DNA of 12,390 bases, taken from Ruminococcus sp. (GTDB lineage: Bacteria > Bacillota > Clostridia > Oscillospirales > Acutalibacteraceae). A program made the position numbers and the translations under genes. Each line of letters opens with the position of its first letter. Position 1 is the first letter of the stretch. Positions 1 through 7,196 of the stretch are shown here, piece by piece. The DNA lies in the NCBI GenBank assembly GCA_022510985.1, contig JAFLSL010000011.1:1-12390 (forward strand), read 5' to 3'. The notes beneath the pieces are model-generated. The model was not told the origin of the DNA. It did no database searches and saw only the letters and a list, made by a program, of their open reading frames with translations.

Positions 1-155
1 ATATCCAAAATATGATAGTGGCACGAACGTCAGGGGGATAAGAACTTCAGAGAGGGAATGCATAGATTGACGAGGATAATTAAAAAATAAGGTTTTTTGT
101 CTAAAATACTGCAAAACCTGTGTGTATGTTTGGTAAAAATGCTGTAACTTTTTTC
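1..155. other. AT-rich upstream region, no supported gene
   Basis: No gene can be supported here. On the + strand one frame is open from base 2 to a TGA at 68-70 (22 codons), which could be the tail of an upstream gene, but such a short open frame is expected by chance. A weak A/T stem (AGGTTTT at 90-96 with AAAACCT at 113-119) lies downstream of it and does not look like a proper intrinsic terminator. Confidence 0.3.
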
Positions 156-184
156 TTGCAATTTCGTTTCTGATAGGGTATAAT
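156..184 (+). promoter_or_regulatory. Sigma-A-type promoter of the mraZ operon
   Basis: A -35-like TTGCAA (156-161) and a perfect -10 TATAAT (179-184) are separated by exactly 17 bases. Transcription would begin around 190-192, at the first MraZ box, leaving a leader of about 80 bases before mraZ. The position directly upstream of the first dcw gene and the overlap with the operator repeats support this as the main cluster promoter. Confidence 0.8.
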
Positions 185-190
185 GTTTAC

Positions 191-242
191 ATAGTGGCAA
201 TAGGTGTCACAAAGTGGCTATAGTTCATTCTTTTGTGGCATT
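191..242 (+). promoter_or_regulatory. MraZ-box operator array
   Basis: Four direct repeats with core GTGGC or GTGTC lie at 194-198, 204-208, 214-218 and 235-239, so the spacing is 10, 10 and 21 bases, that is whole helical turns on one DNA face. The third copy, AAAGTGGCTAT (211-221), matches the published mollicute MraZ-box consensus AAAGTGKCNNT exactly, and the first (191-201) differs at one base. Closely spaced GTG-type direct repeats before mraZ are the known binding site of the ring-shaped MraZ protein. The array starts right after the -10 element, so binding should block initiation or promoter escape (autorepression, inferred). Confidence 0.8.
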
Positions 243-260
243 AAATAACACAAGATTATT

Positions 261-273
261 AGGAGGTGGCAAA
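261..273 (+). promoter_or_regulatory. mraZ ribosome binding site fused to a fifth GTGGC core
   Basis: AGGAGGT (261-267) is six bases before the ATG at 274 and fixes that codon as the mraZ start. The same bases run into GTGGC at 266-270, the core seen four times in the operator upstream, so an additional MraZ contact could overlap the ribosome binding site on the DNA. Confidence 0.7.
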
Positions 274-690
274 ATGTTTACCGGTACATCTAATCATAAT
301 ATTGACGTAAAAGGCAGAATCGTTTTGCCGGCTCGTTTTAGAGAGGAACTCGGAGAAACCTTTATAATAGCCAAAGGCTTTTTTGACTGTGTACAGGTTC
401 TCTCTCTCCCCGAATTTGAAGGTTTAAGAAAAAATATTAAAAATCTGCCCGCAGAGGCAGCCCTCGCACTGCAATACAGTATTATTGCCACTGCAGTAGA
501 GGTTACCCCCAATTCGCAGGGAAGAATACCAATTCCGGCGAATCTAAGAAAAGCGGCATCTCTCGAAAAATGTGCAACAGTTGTCGGTATGGATAACCGC
601 ATCGAAATCTGGAATGAAGACAAATTCGAAGAAATGCTTAAGAAGAATGATGCTACCGTCGAGGCTGCTTTAAAAATGTTAAATTTGTAA
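274..690 (+). CDS. mraZ: MraZ, transcriptional regulator of the dcw cluster
   Basis: The product is 138 residues, near the usual 140-150 for MraZ. It contains two SpoVT/AbrB-type half domains, roughly residues 5-47 and 76-119. The first has the family DXXXR motif as D11-V-K-G-R15 followed by IVLPARFR. In the second the corresponding residues are N80-S-Q-G-R84, so the usual Asp is Asn, followed by IPIPANLR. MraZ forms ring oligomers that bind repeated boxes upstream of their own gene and, in studied bacteria, mostly represses the dcw operon. The ATG at 274 is chosen for its strong AGGAGGT site; the frame stays open upstream to a GTG at 214, but that lies inside the operator and has no ribosome binding site. 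rsmH begins ten bases after the stop, so the two are co-transcribed. Confidence 0.95.
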   Translation: MFTGTSNHNIDVKGRIVLPARFREELGETFIIAKGFFDCVQVLSLPEFEGLRKNIKNLPAEAALALQYSIIATAVEVTPNSQGRIPIPANLRKAASLEKCATVVGMDNRIEIWNEDKFEEMLKKNDATVEAALKMLNL

Positions 691-700
691 GAGGGTATAT

Positions 701-1636
701 ATGGAATTTTCTCATACTCCCGTACTGCTTAACGAAGCTGTTGACGGTCTTGATATCCGCCCGAGCGGTATCTATGTTGACGGCACAGCCGGAGGCGGAG
801 GACATTCTGCCGAAATTTTAAAAAGACTCGATACAGGTAAGCTCATTTCAATTGACCAGGACCCCGACGCAATTGCTACAGTTAAGCAGAGATTTGCACA
901 TAACGAAAACTCAATAATTATCAAAGGTAATTTTTCTGAGATGAAAAGTCTGCTTGCCCACCGAGGTATTCGTCAGGTTGACGGAGTTTTGCTCGATATC
1001 GGTGTTTCTTCCCATCAGCTCGACACAGCCGAGCGAGGTTTTTCATTCCACGAGAACGCACCGCTCGATATGCGTATGTCGCAGTCGGGAGCTTCGGCTG
1101 CTGATTTGGTGAATACCCTTTCTCAAAAGGAGCTTTCGAGAATTATTTATACCTACGGTGAAGAAAAGTTTGCGGACTCAATTTCCAGGAATATTGTAAA
1201 ATATAGGGAAGAAAAGCCTATCGAAACTACCTTTGAGCTTGCAGAAATTATAAGGAACAGCGTTCCCGAGCGTGTAAGACGTGCGGGCCATCCCGCCAGA
1301 AAAACCTTTCAGGCATTGAGAATAGAGGTTAATCACGAGCTTGATGTTCTTGAAAAAGGGATAAAGGATGCTTTTGACTTGCTTTCTGTCGGCGGAAGGC
1401 TTGCGGTCATTACATTCCATTCGCTCGAGGACAGAATTGTTAAGCAAACTATGTCTGAATGGTACCGCGGATGTACCTGCCCGCCGGATTTTCCCGTTTG
1501 CGTATGCGGCAATAAACCTAAGGCAGAGACGGTAACTCGCAAACCAATTGTAGCAAATTCACAAGAATTAGAGGAAAATCCGCGTGCAAGGAGTGCAAAA
1601 CTAAGAATTTGCAAAAAAATTAATGAAAAATCTTGA
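701..1636 (+). CDS. rsmH: 16S rRNA (cytosine(1402)-N(4))-methyltransferase RsmH (MraW)
   Basis: This 311-residue protein is full length for RsmH, which uses S-adenosylmethionine to N4-methylate C1402 of 16S rRNA in the decoding centre of the small subunit. The N-terminal HTPVLLNEAV (5-14) and the SAM-binding loop GTAGGGGH (28-35) are clear, followed by DQDPDAI starting at residue 52. Further family motifs are LLDIGVSSHQLD, ERGFSFHENAPLDMRM, KTFQALRIEVNHEL and ITFHSLEDRIVK. A Cys-rich stretch near the C-terminus (CTCPPDFPVCVCG) is common in the family. Translation begins at ATG 701 with GAGGG five bases upstream. It follows mraZ by ten bases, as in most bacteria. A 242-base gap follows, so the mraZ-rsmH pair may be a partly separate transcription unit. 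Confidence 0.97.
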   Translation: MEFSHTPVLLNEAVDGLDIRPSGIYVDGTAGGGGHSAEILKRLDTGKLISIDQDPDAIATVKQRFAHNENSIIIKGNFSEMKSLLAHRGIRQVDGVLLDIGVSSHQLDTAERGFSFHENAPLDMRMSQSGASAADLVNTLSQKELSRIIYTYGEEKFADSISRNIVKYREEKPIETTFELAEIIRNSVPERVRRAGHPARKTFQALRIEVNHELDVLEKGIKDAFDLLSVGGRLAVITFHSLEDRIVKQTMSEWYRGCTCPPDFPVCVCGNKPKAETVTRKPIVANSQELEENPRARSAKLRICKKINEKS

Positions 1637-1643
1637 TTTTCAC

Positions 1644-1672
1644 TAGACAATCGTTACAACTTAGTGTAAAAT
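1644..1672 (+). promoter_or_regulatory. Candidate promoter for the ftsL-PBP segment
   Basis: TAGACA (1644-1649) and TAAAAT (1667-1672) are separated by 17 bases, each one or two mismatches from the sigma-A consensus. It lies just after rsmH in the very AT-rich 1637-1878 gap, which has no supported gene. Transcription from here would give a leader of about 200 bases before the ftsL-like gene. A second -10-like TATAAT occurs at 1744-1749 but has no good -35. No convincing terminator follows rsmH, so read-through is also likely. Confidence 0.5.
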
Positions 1673-1878
1673 ATAACAGAAATGTAAATTATATGAAACC
1701 ACAAGAAATTGTGTCGAAATAACAAAATAATCACTATATTCTGTATAATTCCAGATAAGAATATAGAATTTTTCGGTAACAGAATTAAAGAAAAAATTAA
1801 AAAATTGTAATATTTTTGTTATAAAGAAAAATAACACTCACATTTTGGTGTATGATAGATAACCGTTGAGGGATATTT

Positions 1879-2409
1879 ATGGCAATAACATATGATAATA
1901 GAAGTGCGGCTTACGACCTTAACCTGTTCAAGGACAGTACGGCGAAAAAGCTGCCTAAGAAGAAAACTGAACAACAGACCGGAGAGGTCAGAAGAAATAA
2001 AGTAGTAACTATACCGCAGGACGAGCTTGTTAAAATCCGCAGAAGAAAGCATAACCCGTTTAAGCTTTTTGTCGGTGCGGTTGCGAGTGTGGCTATAACG
2101 ATAGTTGTAGCGATGATCATTATCGGTCAGGCTACTCTGACCGAGCTTAACCAGCAGATTATCCTTAAAAAAGCTGAGCTGAGCAATGCCCAAAGTACAT
2201 ATACTCAGACCCAAATGGCTATCCAGTCCAAGCATTCAACCACAGATATTGAAAATTTTGCTAAGGACAAGCTTGGAATGAGTAAAGTGGAAAACGTTCA
2301 AAAAGAGTTTATTTCCTTGTCACAGGGCGACAAGGCCGAAATCTCAAAAGATGCGAACCAAAACTTTTTTCAAAAAATTATAAACGCATTTACAGGGCTT
2401 TGGTCATAA
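1879..2409 (+). CDS. ftsL: FtsL-like septum formation initiator protein
   Basis: The product has 176 residues and the build of FtsL/DivIC-type proteins: a basic cytoplasmic N-terminus (1-60, with KKLPKKK and IRRRKHNP), one membrane segment (about 61-83), and a likely extracytoplasmic coiled coil (about 84-118, rich in Leu, Gln and Ala). After it comes NFAKDKLGMSKVENVQ, resembling the A...LGM...P-type ending of these proteins. FtsL is a bitopic divisome protein that pairs with DivIC and DivIB and activates the septal SEDS-PBP synthase. Sequence conservation in this family is poor, so the call rests on architecture and on position between rsmH and the PBP gene. GAGGGA lies five bases before ATG 1879. 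The tail after about residue 150 has no recognisable feature. Confidence 0.8.
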   Translation: MAITYDNRSAAYDLNLFKDSTAKKLPKKKTEQQTGEVRRNKVVTIPQDELVKIRRRKHNPFKLFVGAVASVAITIVVAMIIIGQATLTELNQQIILKKAELSNAQSTYTQTQMAIQSKHSTTDIENFAKDKLGMSKVENVQKEFISLSQGDKAEISKDANQNFFQKIINAFTGLWS

Positions 2410-2443
2410 CATTTGAACTAATTTAATAAATATGTTATGGATG

Positions 2444-2480
2444 AATAAGAGTTGAGATGTGTCATCTTAACTCTTATTTT
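2444..2480 (+). terminator. Strong hairpin between ftsL and the PBP gene
   Basis: AATAAGAGTTGAGATG (2444-2459) pairs with CATCTTAACTCTTATT (2463-2478) over 16 base pairs with one G-U pair and a three-base TGT loop. The right arm ends in a T-rich run (TTATTTT) and then AGC. This could be an intrinsic terminator or partial attenuator, or an RNA processing or stability site, since the PBP gene starts only 45 bases later with no clear promoter in between. The T-run is shorter than in an ideal terminator. Confidence 0.55.
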
Positions 2481-2524
2481 AGCTATATTGTGGTGATTGA
2501 AATTTTTAAGAAAGGAGAGGTTGT

Positions 2525-4777
2525 ATGGCGAACAGAAGTAATAAACGTTCTAAAAAAGGCGTTTTACAGCTTTTGAGAATGAGAACAACGGTGCTTATTC
2601 TTCTTATTTTGGTAATCGGTTTCGGTGCTATTACAGTAAGACTTGCACACCTTCAGCTTGTGTCGGGACCTTATCTTCAGGAAAAAGCAGTTGAACAACA
2701 GCTCGTTGATACAACCGTAAACTCCAAACGCGGAACGATTTACGACGCAAAGGGTAAGGTTCTTGCACAAAGTGCGTCGGTTTGGAAGGTAGTTTTAGCT
2801 CCCGCATATCTTGAAACTAAAGAGCAGAGAAAGTATGTGGCAAAAAATCTTTCTAGAATCCTTGACCTTGACTACAAGGATGTTTATAAAAAGACAAAGC
2901 AAAAAATTTATTACGTTGTAGTTAAGCGTAAAATCGAGAGCGAAGAAAGAGAAAAAGTTCTCAAGCTCTGCGAAAGAATTAACGATAAATTCAGCGGATT
3001 AAGCAATGTTATAACTTTGTTTGACGATTATCGCCGTTACTATCCGTATGACGACTTAGCCTCATCCGTTATAGGATTTACCGGCTCGGACGATCAGGGA
3101 CTTGAGGGAATTGAGTATCAGTACGATAAGTATTTAACGGGTACCCCCGGCAGAATTATAACCGCACGCAACGCTAACCAGACCGATATGCCGTTCCAGT
3201 ACGAGCAGAATGTCGACGCTAAGGACGGCAACAATATAACACTTACAATTGATGAAACAATTCAGTCAATCGCCGAAAAATATATGAAAAAGGGACTTGT
3301 CGACAACAATGTCATAAACCGCGGCGTTTGTATTATTATGAACGTTAACACCGGCGGAATTCTCGCTATGGTAACCGCGGACGGCTACAGCCTCAACAAT
3401 CCCTACGATTTATCCGACGCTGACCTCAACGCTATCCGTTCTCTTCCCAAGAAAGAGCGAGCTACGGCGGAAAGTGCGGCTTTAGGTGCAATGTGGCGTA
3501 ACAAAGCTATTTCAGATACATATTATCCGGGTTCGGTATTTAAAATGTGCACCGCGTCAATGGCTCTCAACGAAGGGCTTGTAAGCGATAATTCATCGTT
3601 CTATTGCAGCGGTTCGGTTAAAATCTACGACCATACTATCCATTGTCACCATACCGCAGGTCACGGAAGTCAGAACCTTTTCCAGGTTATCGCAAATTCC
3701 TGTAACCCTGCGTTTATTGATATCGGCTCAAGAGTAGGAGCCGACAGATTCTATAAGTATTATCAGGCATTCGGCTTTGCCGAGCCTACGGGAATAGACC
3801 TTCCCGGTGAGTCCGACGACCTCTTCTTTAATGAGGACGGCTCAATGTCCGTAACCGACTTGGCGGTAGCGTCTTTCGGTCAGAACTTCTCAATTACACC
3901 AATCCAGATGGTAACCGCTTGTGCGGCTGTTGCCAACGGCGGAAAGGTTTTACAGCCTTATGTCGTACAGAGCATTACCGATGTTGACGGAAATGTAATT
4001 AAGAATACGGAGCCTACCGTAAAAAGACAGGTAATCTCCGAGTCCGTAAGTAAAAAAATGCGTGAATTCCTCGAAAGGAATACAACTCAGGGCGGTATTA
4101 ACAACGGATATATCTCGGGTTACCGCGTAGGAGGAAAAACAGGTACGTCCGAGAAAATCGGTCAGTCCCAAAGCGGATACGAGGATTATATCGCCTCGTT
4201 CTGCGGTTTTGCACCTGCCGACAGTCCGCAGGTTGCCTGCCTTGTGTTCTTTGATACTCCGAGAGGGGGAGCCTACTACGGAAGTCAGGTTTCGGCTCCC
4301 GTATTCGTAAATATTATGAGCGAGGTTCTTCCGTACCTTGAAATTCAGGCTGAATATACCGACGAAGAAAAGCAGTATGTCGATACTGTTGCAGGCTCGT
4401 ACATAGGGCTTTCCGTTAATAAGGCTCAGGCGGCGGCAAAGAGCGACGGCTTCACAACTACCGTTAAGGGCGACGGCAAAAAGGTTGTTTCCCAGATTCC
4501 GTCTTCCGCCTCAAAAATTCCTGTTGACGGTAATATTGTACTGTATACAGATAAAGCATCGGAAGAGCAAATGGTTAATGTTCCGGATATGGTTGGGTAT
4601 TCCGTTTCTACGGTAAATCAAATCGCATCTTCGGCGGGACTTAATGTAAGTTTCTCAGGTGTAACCTCAAGCTCTAATGCTGTTTCAACCTCGCAGAGTA
4701 TCTCCTCCGGAGAAACCGTCAGGGAAGGAACGGTAATAACCGTTGAGTTCTCAGGCGGCAGAGTAATTGCAGACTAA
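2525..4777 (+). CDS. Class B penicillin-binding protein with two PASTA domains (PBP2B/SpoVD/FtsI type)
   Basis: This 750-residue protein is a peptidoglycan transpeptidase anchored by one N-terminal membrane segment (about 21-39) with its catalytic part outside the cell. The PBP dimerisation region begins with RGTIYDAKG (69-77). Active-site motifs are S337-V-F-K340, S392-C-N394 and K538-T-G540, all intact and normally spaced. Two PASTA domains close the protein, about 616-681 and 684-747. This layout fits both the septal PBP2B and the sporulation protein SpoVD of Firmicutes. Because it is the only PBP gene in the cluster, beside ftsL and upstream of mraY, a role in septal cross-linking with the SEDS protein encoded further down is likely, but the two paralogues cannot be told apart here. 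AAAGGAGAGG precedes ATG 2525. Where the dcw cluster of many Firmicutes has murE or murF next, mraY follows directly. Confidence 0.95.
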   Translation: MANRSNKRSKKGVLQLLRMRTTVLILLILVIGFGAITVRLAHLQLVSGPYLQEKAVEQQLVDTTVNSKRGTIYDAKGKVLAQSASVWKVVLAPAYLETKEQRKYVAKNLSRILDLDYKDVYKKTKQKIYYVVVKRKIESEEREKVLKLCERINDKFSGLSNVITLFDDYRRYYPYDDLASSVIGFTGSDDQGLEGIEYQYDKYLTGTPGRIITARNANQTDMPFQYEQNVDAKDGNNITLTIDETIQSIAEKYMKKGLVDNNVINRGVCIIMNVNTGGILAMVTADGYSLNNPYDLSDADLNAIRSLPKKERATAESAALGAMWRNKAISDTYYPGSVFKMCTASMALNEGLVSDNSSFYCSGSVKIYDHTIHCHHTAGHGSQNLFQVIANSCNPAFIDIGSRVGADRFYKYYQAFGFAEPTGIDLPGESDDLFFNEDGSMSVTDLAVASFGQNFSITPIQMVTACAAVANGGKVLQPYVVQSITDVDGNVIKNTEPTVKRQVISESVSKKMREFLERNTTQGGINNGYISGYRVGGKTGTSEKIGQSQSGYEDYIASFCGFAPADSPQVACLVFFDTPRGGAYYGSQVSAPVFVNIMSEVLPYLEIQAEYTDEEKQYVDTVAGSYIGLSVNKAQAAAKSDGFTTTVKGDGKKVVSQIPSSASKIPVDGNIVLYTDKASEEQMVNVPDMVGYSVSTVNQIASSAGLNVSFSGVTSSSNAVSTSQSISSGETVREGTVITVEFSGGRVIAD

Positions 4778-4855
4778 GCGAAAGCTTATATTTTGCTTGA
4801 TAACATACAGCAATCGCGAGGAATATACGGAAACAAAAAAGAAAGGAAAGATAAT

Positions 4856-5884
4856 ATGACTTTTGGAATATGGACATTTTTATCAGCTCTTATATCATTC
4901 GCGTTTACCGCGTTGATAGGAAAATTTCTTATCCCGTTTCTCCACAAGGTGAATTTCGGTCAGACTATTCTCGATATCGGACCTTCGTGGCATAAGGAAA
5001 AACAAGGAACTCCCACTATGGGCGGTATTATGTTTATTGTCGGCATAACCGTAGTAACTTCTGTGAGCGTAATTCTCTACGGAATGTATGCGAATTCTAT
5101 AGTCGGAATTTATCAGCAGGATCCTTCCCGAAGCGTGACATTTGTTTTCGCAGGCTTGGGACTTGCACTTTGCCATGGTGCAATCGGATTTATCGATGAT
5201 TATATTAAGGTTGTCAAAAAGAGAAATCTCGGGCTGACAGCTGTTCAAAAGCTGATACTTCAATTCGCCGTTACAATCGGATATCTTGCCGTGCTTGGTT
5301 TTATGGGCTACGGCACAACAACTATTATTCCTTTTGTCGGCGAGGTTGAGCTGGGTTGGCTTTACTATATTATCTTTGCTGTGGTAATCGTCGGCATTGT
5401 AAACGCGGTTAATTTAACCGACGGTATTGACGGTCTTGACGGCTCACTGACTTTCTTTGTAGCTCTGTTCTTTATGCTTATCGCAAGCCTTGTAGGATAT
5501 ATGGGTGTTACCTTTATGTCGGCGGCTGTTGCGGGCGGATGCCTCGGATTTTTGGTTTGGAATTTTCATCCCGCAAAGGTGTTTATGGGCGATACAGGCT
5601 CGCTTTTCCTGGGCGGAATTGTTTGTGCATTGGCGTTTGCAGTAAATATGCCGATTCTGCTTTTGCCGCTCGGAATTGTTTATCTTTGTGAAATGGGCTC
5701 GGTTGTGCTTCAGGTAGCTTACTTTAAGTTGACCCACGGAAAACGTCTCTTTAAGATGAGCCCAATTCACCACCATTTTGAGATGTGCGGCTGGTCGGAA
5801 GTGAAAATCGTTGCTGTTTTCAGTGCGGTAACCGTTGCGTTCGGTATAGTTTCCTTCCTGCTTGTATATTTTGGAGTTCATTAA
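4856..5884 (+). CDS. mraY: Phospho-N-acetylmuramoyl-pentapeptide-transferase MraY
   Basis: MraY transfers phospho-MurNAc-pentapeptide from its UDP carrier to undecaprenyl phosphate, making lipid I at the inner face of the membrane. The 342-residue protein has about ten hydrophobic segments and all key motifs: PTMGGIMF near the N-terminus, the D114-D115 pair followed by [23 protein letters not shown] (186-196), the catalytic-type Asp246 in [12 protein letters not shown], and the histidine triplet 305-307 in PIHHHF. The start is the ATG at 4856, with GAAAGGAAAG five bases before it. The frame is open upstream to a TTG at 4793, but that would add 21 polar residues ahead of the first membrane segment and has no ribosome binding site. 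It lies between the PBP and SEDS genes; murD, often found after mraY, is missing. Confidence 0.97.
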   Translation: MTFGIWTFLSALISFAFTALIGKFLIPFLHKVNFGQTILDIGPSWHKEKQGTPTMGGIMFIVGITVVTSVSVILYGMYANSIVGIYQQDPSRSVTFVFAGLGLALCHGAIGFIDDYIKVVKKRNLGLTAVQKLILQFAVTIGYLAVLGFMGYGTTTIIPFVGEVELGWLYYIIFAVVIVGIVNAVNLTDGIDGLDGSLTFFVALFFMLIASLVGYMGVTFMSAAVAGGCLGFLVWNFHPAKVFMGDTGSLFLGGIVCALAFAVNMPILLLPLGIVYLCEMGSVVLQVAYFKLTHGKRLFKMSPIHHHFEMCGWSEVKIVAVFSAVTVAFGIVSFLLVYFGVH

Positions 5885-5923
5885 AAGAAGTTTTAATATC
5901 ACTTTATTTTCGGGAGAGATAAA

Positions 5924-7165
5924 ATGGCACCTCAGGTAGAGGTAATGCGTCGAGCAGACGTAAACCGACTCTATGATGAAAAAGTGAATAGACAACGCAG
6001 CAGAAACACCGAAAGAGAACAGCCCAAACGTAAAAGAAGAATGCGTCAGCGTTGGATTGAACGCGGTATGGGACTTGATTTACCGTTTCTGCTTTTGGTG
6101 CTTGTTCTCGTTATAATCGGAATGATTATGATGTTCTCGGCAAGCTATCCTTCCGCGTACTACAAGCTTAACGACAGCTATTATTATGTCAGACGACAGA
6201 TGGTATACGCTGCTATAGGTATTGCGGCAATGCTCGGAATTTCGTTTTTTAATTACAACAAACTCCATAAATTCGCGTTTCCGATGCTTATTTTCTCGTA
6301 TGTTACTCTTGTTGTGGTACTGTTTTTGCCGGGTAATGTACATCGTTGGATTGAAATCGGGCCTATTAACATTCAGGCGTCCGAGATTATGAAATTTGCG
6401 ATAATCCTTTTCTTTGCCCATTGGTGCAGCCTTTATTACGATAAAATGCAGCACGCACGCTACAGTGTATGGCCCGGAATTATAGTTTTCGGCATTACGG
6501 CTATTCTGCTTGTTATGGAGCCTCACTATTCCGGTATTGTAATTACGGCGATACTTACGGTAATTATGCTCTATATCGGCGGTATGAGGGTTAAGTATCT
6601 TGTTATCGGAGCAGTGCTTTTGGGTATTGTAATAATAGGTGCTTGGGCAACAGGGATCCTGACATACGCTATGCAGCGTATGGATGGTTGGGGTCAGGCA
6701 CTTATATATACAACTGAGGAAATGTGGCAGACAACGTGGCAAACACGAAATTCCCTTTATTCAATCGGCTCGGGCGGATTATTCGGCTTAGGTCTCGGAC
6801 AGTCCAGACAGAAATATCTCTACCTTCCCGAACCCCAGAATGACTTCGTTTTCGCTATAGTTTGCGAGGAGCTTGGGTTTGTCGGTGCGTTGATTATACT
6901 TCTGATTTTTGCACTTTTGGTATGGCGTGGAATTACGCTGAGTTTAAGAGCAAAGGACCGTTTCGGAAAACTGCTCGGAATCGGACTTTCCTCGCAAATC
7001 GGAGTGCAGGTTGTGCTTAATGTTCTTGTTATTACCGACTGGTTGCCTAATACGGGTATCAGCCTTCCGTTCTTCAGCTTTGGAGGAAGCTCGCTTATTA
7101 TGCTTTTGATGCAGATGGGGCTTATCCTTTCAATTTCAAGAACGGCGAATATAGAAAAGCAGTAG
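5924..7165 (+). CDS. ftsW: SEDS-family peptidoglycan glycosyltransferase (FtsW/SpoVE)
   Basis: SEDS proteins polymerise lipid II into glycan strands together with a class B PBP. The 413 residues comprise a cytoplasmic tail of about 50 residues, very rich in Arg and Lys (for example PKRKRRMRQRWIERG), then about ten membrane segments starting at 53-73. Family motifs include HRWIEIGPINIQASEIMKF, SLYSIGSGGLFGLGLGQSRQK, the PEPQNDFVFAIVCEELGF block, and GISLPFFSFGGSSL near the end. Asp307 in the NDF triplet corresponds to the catalytic Asp of RodA/FtsW enzymes. The order mraY, this gene, murG is typical for ftsW or spoVE; the sequence alone does not separate vegetative FtsW from sporulation SpoVE. 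The basic tail is longer than usual. GGGAGA lies six bases before ATG 5924, and murG follows after 31 bases. Confidence 0.93.
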   Translation: MAPQVEVMRRADVNRLYDEKVNRQRSRNTEREQPKRKRRMRQRWIERGMGLDLPFLLLVLVLVIIGMIMMFSASYPSAYYKLNDSYYYVRRQMVYAAIGIAAMLGISFFNYNKLHKFAFPMLIFSYVTLVVVLFLPGNVHRWIEIGPINIQASEIMKFAIILFFAHWCSLYYDKMQHARYSVWPGIIVFGITAILLVMEPHYSGIVITAILTVIMLYIGGMRVKYLVIGAVLLGIVIIGAWATGILTYAMQRMDGWGQALIYTTEEMWQTTWQTRNSLYSIGSGGLFGLGLGQSRQKYLYLPEPQNDFVFAIVCEELGFVGALIILLIFALLVWRGITLSLRAKDRFGKLLGIGLSSQIGVQVVLNVLVITDWLPNTGISLPFFSFGGSSLIMLLMQMGLILSISRTANIEKQ

Positions 7166-7196
7166 AGGTTGTTTTATAAATTAAAGGAGAAAAAGT

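Noticed and set aside
18..22. An isolated GTGGC like the MraZ box core
   Set aside because: Lies about 170 bases upstream of the array without phased partners; a five-base match is expected by chance.
1..63. Minus-strand open frame running off the left edge from a start at 63
   Set aside because: Only 21 codons visible and no ribosome binding site before the start codon.
66..76. TTGACGAGGAT resembles a short segment of the glmS ribozyme core
   Set aside because: Only about ten bases match; the flanking paired elements and the rest of the ribozyme core are not present and no glmS gene follows.
214..273. In-frame upstream extension of mraZ from a GTG at 214
   Set aside because: It has no ribosome binding site, lies within the operator, and family N-termini match the ATG at 274.
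4793..4855. Upstream TTG start for mraY
   Set aside because: No ribosome binding site, adds a polar segment unlike MraY; ATG 4856 has GAAAGGAAAG in front.
6080..6742. Long minus-strand open frame opposite the SEDS gene (220 codons)
   Set aside because: Antisense shadow of a clearly conserved membrane protein gene; composition is Cys/His/Asn-rich without any recognisable domain.
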